DNA from: Bacillota bacterium | GTDB taxonomy: Bacteria > Bacillota > UBA4882 > UBA8346 | Reading direction: 5' to 3' | NCBI GenBank assembly: GCA_023410535.1 | Contig: JAEYPR010000036.1 | Location: forward strand, 1-64,000 | Length of the DNA stretch: 64,000 nt | Shown: piece after piece, positions 61,972 to 64,000 of the stretch | Layout: each line of letters opens with the position of its first letter | Position numbering within the stretch: position 1 is the stretch's first letter | Position numbers and translations under genes: made by a program | The notes under the pieces: generated by a model | The model's database searches: none | Told to the model about the DNA's origin: nothing | Seen by the model: only the letters and a program-made list of their open reading frames with translations

Positions 61972-63660
61972 TCAACCTCCAATTTTCGGCGCCGCATGAG
62001 CCGACGAACCCAGGCACCAACGGATAATAAGAAATGCCAACATCACAATGATGATCGTGATTAATGAAAGCACACTCGCCGCACCCAACCGCATAATTTC
62101 CGTTTGGGACAAGACCAGCGCGGTTAAATGGTTCCAGCGGGCCGTTACCAGAAAGATTACCGCTGAAACCGCGGTCATACTCCGGACAAAACTATAGGAG
62201 AGGCTGGCAAAAAAGGCCGGTTTGATCAACGGCAAGGTAATATGGGAAAAGGTATACCGGCTATCCGCTCCCAAATTCAAGGACGCTTCCTCAATTGCCG
62301 GATCGATCTGATTGAGAGTGGCGACGCCGGACTCAATCCCGACCGGGATTTCCCGGAAAATAAAACAACAAACAATGATCCACATCGTTCCGGTTAATAA
62401 TAACGGCGGCGAGTTAAAGGCTAAGATATAACCGATGCCAACCATCGTCCCGGGAACCGCATAACCCATCAACGTCACAAAACCCATAGCTTTCTTGGCG
62501 AAAAAATCCTTCCGGACCATTAAAAAGGCGATGATCATCGCTAAAAACCCGGCAATCACCGTAGCGATCGCCGCCATAATCACCGTTGAAAAGATGCTGT
62601 CTCGCCCGACATCCCAGGCATAGCTGAAATTGTCCAAGGTAAATGTCCAGTTATAACCCCAAAGTTTTACAAAACACCCATAAACGATTACGCCGTAAAA
62701 CGCCACGATAATGACGGATAATAACGAGGCAAAGCCGGTCAACAACCACTTGGTGAGCGGTTTCACCCCGGACAGTCCGGCGGATGACGGTTTGCCGGTG
62801 ACAGTGACATAGGACTTTTTGGCGATCCAATACCGTTGCAGATAAAACGCTACCAACGCCGGAACCAGCAAGATCACGGCTAAGGTGGCGCCGCGCGCGA
62901 CATTAAACATTCCCGTCACTTGCAGATAAGCTTGGACCGATAATACATCAAAGTTGCCGCCGAGCACCATCGGGTTGCCGAAGTCGGCCAGCGAAGTAAC
63001 AAATACCAACAACCAAGCCGAAGCCAACCCCGGTAAAGCCAATGGTAACGTCACGGTCATGAAGACTTGCAGCCGGCTGGCGCCAAGGTTAAAGGCGGAA
63101 TCCTCCAAATCGGGATTGATTGCTTTTAAAACCCCGTCCAATACCAAATAGGCAATGGGAAACATCGTCAACACCTGGACCAACACCAAACCCGGCAAAC
63201 CGTAGATATTGACGTCAGTGAGCCCCAGGAGCTTTTTGGTGATGAGTCCGTTCTTCCCTAACAGCAAAATTACGGAAAGCGCAAACATAAACGGCGGCGA
63301 GACCACCGGCAGCAGCGCCAATTGGCGAAAGATTCCTTTTCCCGGCATATTGGTACGGTTTAACCCGTAGGCGTATCCGAAACCGATGACCGTGGCAATC
63401 GTCGCCACCAAGATGCCCAGTTTCAATGAGTTATATAATGGCGTAAGCAACCACTCGTGGGTAAAAACATACGCGTAATTGGCCAACGAAACCTTCCCGT
63501 CCACCAGTAAGCTGGTCCAAAGCGACCGCGCCAACGGATAGACAATAAACACGACGAGCGACAACCAGATCAGGACAATCGCGAGGGTGACAACGGGATC
63601 GTTGATCCGGCGTTTATTCGCTAACGGCCCGGTTACAGCAGCTACTGTGTTCGAATTCAA
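61972..63660 (-). CDS. ABC transporter permease, fused double unit (FbpB/ThiP type)
   Basis: 562 residues with about twelve membrane segments, two permease modules fused. EAA-type loops LEDSAFNLGASRLQVFMTVT and IEEASLNLGADSRYTFSHIT. This layout is typical of Fe(III) and 2-aminoethylphosphonate importers. Upstream lies the binding-protein gene, cut by the window end. Confidence 0.92.
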   Translation of the reverse strand: MNSNTVAAVTGPLANKRRINDPVVTLAIVLIWLSLVVFIVYPLARSLWTSLLVDGKVSLANYAYVFTHEWLLTPLYNSLKLGILVATIATVIGFGYAYGLNRTNMPGKGIFRQLALLPVVSPPFMFALSVILLLGKNGLITKKLLGLTDVNIYGLPGLVLVQVLTMFPIAYLVLDGVLKAINPDLEDSAFNLGASRLQVFMTVTLPLALPGLASAWLLVFVTSLADFGNPMVLGGNFDVLSVQAYLQVTGMFNVARGATLAVILLVPALVAFYLQRYWIAKKSYVTVTGKPSSAGLSGVKPLTKWLLTGFASLLSVIIVAFYGVIVYGCFVKLWGYNWTFTLDNFSYAWDVGRDSIFSTVIMAAIATVIAGFLAMIIAFLMVRKDFFAKKAMGFVTLMGYAVPGTMVGIGYILAFNSPPLLLTGTMWIIVCCFIFREIPVGIESGVATLNQIDPAIEEASLNLGADSRYTFSHITLPLIKPAFFASLSYSFVRSMTAVSAVIFLVTARWNHLTALVLSQTEIMRLGAASVLSLITIIIVMLAFLIIRWCLGSSAHAAPKIGG

Positions 63661-63691
63661 AACCGGGTCACCTCCTAATTCATACTTAGAA

Positions 63692-63753
63692 AATAGCTTC
63701 GATGCCTAAAGGCGATCCTTTGTCCTTGCGCGAGCGGCAACGGATAGCTAGTG
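63692..63753. repeat. Dispersed AATAGCTTCGA repeat, copy 3
   Basis: AATAGCTTCGATGCC ... GGCGATCCTTTGTCC ... GCGGCAACGGATAGCTAGTG. A short CGTTGGA triplet repeat (63758-63780) follows it. Confidence 0.65.
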
Positions 63754-63795
63754 CGAACGTTGGACGTTGGACGTTGGACGCCGGTTGATATAAAG

Positions 63796-63821
63796 AAAGT
63801 GGGGCATGAGCGCCCCACTTT
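63796..63821 (-). terminator. Stem-loop after the binding-protein gene
   Basis: AAAGTGGGGC and GCCCCACTTT palindrome with a CTTTAT tail. It may reduce read-through into the permease genes. Confidence 0.75.
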
Positions 63822-63835
63822 CAATGGTAAAGCGT

Positions 63836-64000
63836 TTACTTTTTATAAACTTCATTGAGCCATTTCTCAACCAGGCGGTCTTTGTTTTTGCCGGCCCATT
63901 CATCGTCTTGATTGATCACTTTCACTTTGGACAGCGGGATCGCGCCATCTTTCAACGGTACCTTCACAAAGACGGACAAGTAATTGTTGGCCATAATTTT
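63836..64000 (-). CDS. ABC solute-binding protein, C-terminal part (cut by window edge)
   Basis: The last 54 codons of a minus-strand gene ending TAA at 63836-63838. The tail NQDDEWAGKNKDRLVEKWLN resembles the C-terminus of Fe(III)/2-aminoethylphosphonate-type binding proteins. Position before the fused permease and ATPase supports this. The ligand-binding part is outside the window. Confidence 0.8.
   Translation of the reverse strand, partial: KIMANNYLSVFVKVPLKDGAIPLSKVKVINQDDEWAGKNKDRLVEKWLNEVYKK

Overview
The window looks like chromosomal DNA of an anaerobic, endospore-forming, low-to-mid GC Gram-positive bacterium (Bacillota). The evidence is a Gin/CsfB-type sigma-G inhibitor, a BofA homologue, the cyclic-di-AMP receptor DarA, and a run of genes in the Bacillus subtilis order dnaX-ybaB-recR-yaaL-bofA-csfB-yaaO-tmk-darA-yaaR-holB-ricT. 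Anaerobic metabolism is suggested by a 2-oxoacid:ferredoxin oxidoreductase and an iron-only-hydrogenase-type small regulator. A Limnochordia or Hydrogenispora-like lineage is my guess from overall flavour, not a proof. I see no rRNA or tRNA genes.

Layout. 1-2.1 kb is accessory and mostly non-genic. It holds the end of an IS3-family element, a three-repeat type I-C-like CRISPR array with leader but no cas genes, relic repeats, a 53-codon small gene with a near-consensus promoter, a GC-rich stem-loop-rich segment and a 21-bp tandem array. 2.1-7.1 kb has a Nudix hydrolase, then korA-korB-glpK. 7.2-15.3 kb is a carbohydrate-uptake locus: AraC-type membrane regulator, solute-binding protein, two permeases and an FG-GAP protein. 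15.3-18.4 kb has Dam, a tandem GNAT protein and a DEDDh exonuclease. 18.7-21.6 kb is a polar amino acid ABC transporter. 22-26.6 kb has pepD, pgi and yitT, with a phased DnaA-box array between pepD and pgi. 26.6-35.1 kb is an amino-sugar operon (ROK kinase, ABC transporter, NagB, SIS isomerase, Gfo/Idh oxidoreductase) under a ROK repressor with a shared operator motif. 35.2-36.8 kb holds a decayed Ser/Thr kinase, an atypical PII protein and a PP2C phosphatase. 37.1-39.1 kb is leuA behind a leucine-type T-box leader. 39.1-48.0 kb is the conserved dnaX-ricT housekeeping block. 48.2-55 kb has a UbiA prenyltransferase, a TM1266-like regulator, CapA, a YmaF-like His/Cys protein, a membrane pseudokinase, and an ACT plus UPF0210 pair. 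A second phased DnaA-box array lies at 55.2 kb. 55.5-64 kb has a YesMN-like two-component system, phoU plus a Na/Pi cotransporter, and an iron/phosphonate-type ABC transporter that runs off the end.

The most unusual signals are two intergenic DnaA-box arrays whose direct boxes all sit on a 21-bp lattice, both far from any dnaA gene. Next are the broken kinase/PP2C module, the dead membrane kinase, several dispersed intergenic repeat families and the orphan CRISPR array cut by an IS. Most genes are on the minus strand. This suggests replication passes right to left and argues that neither DnaA array is the main origin.
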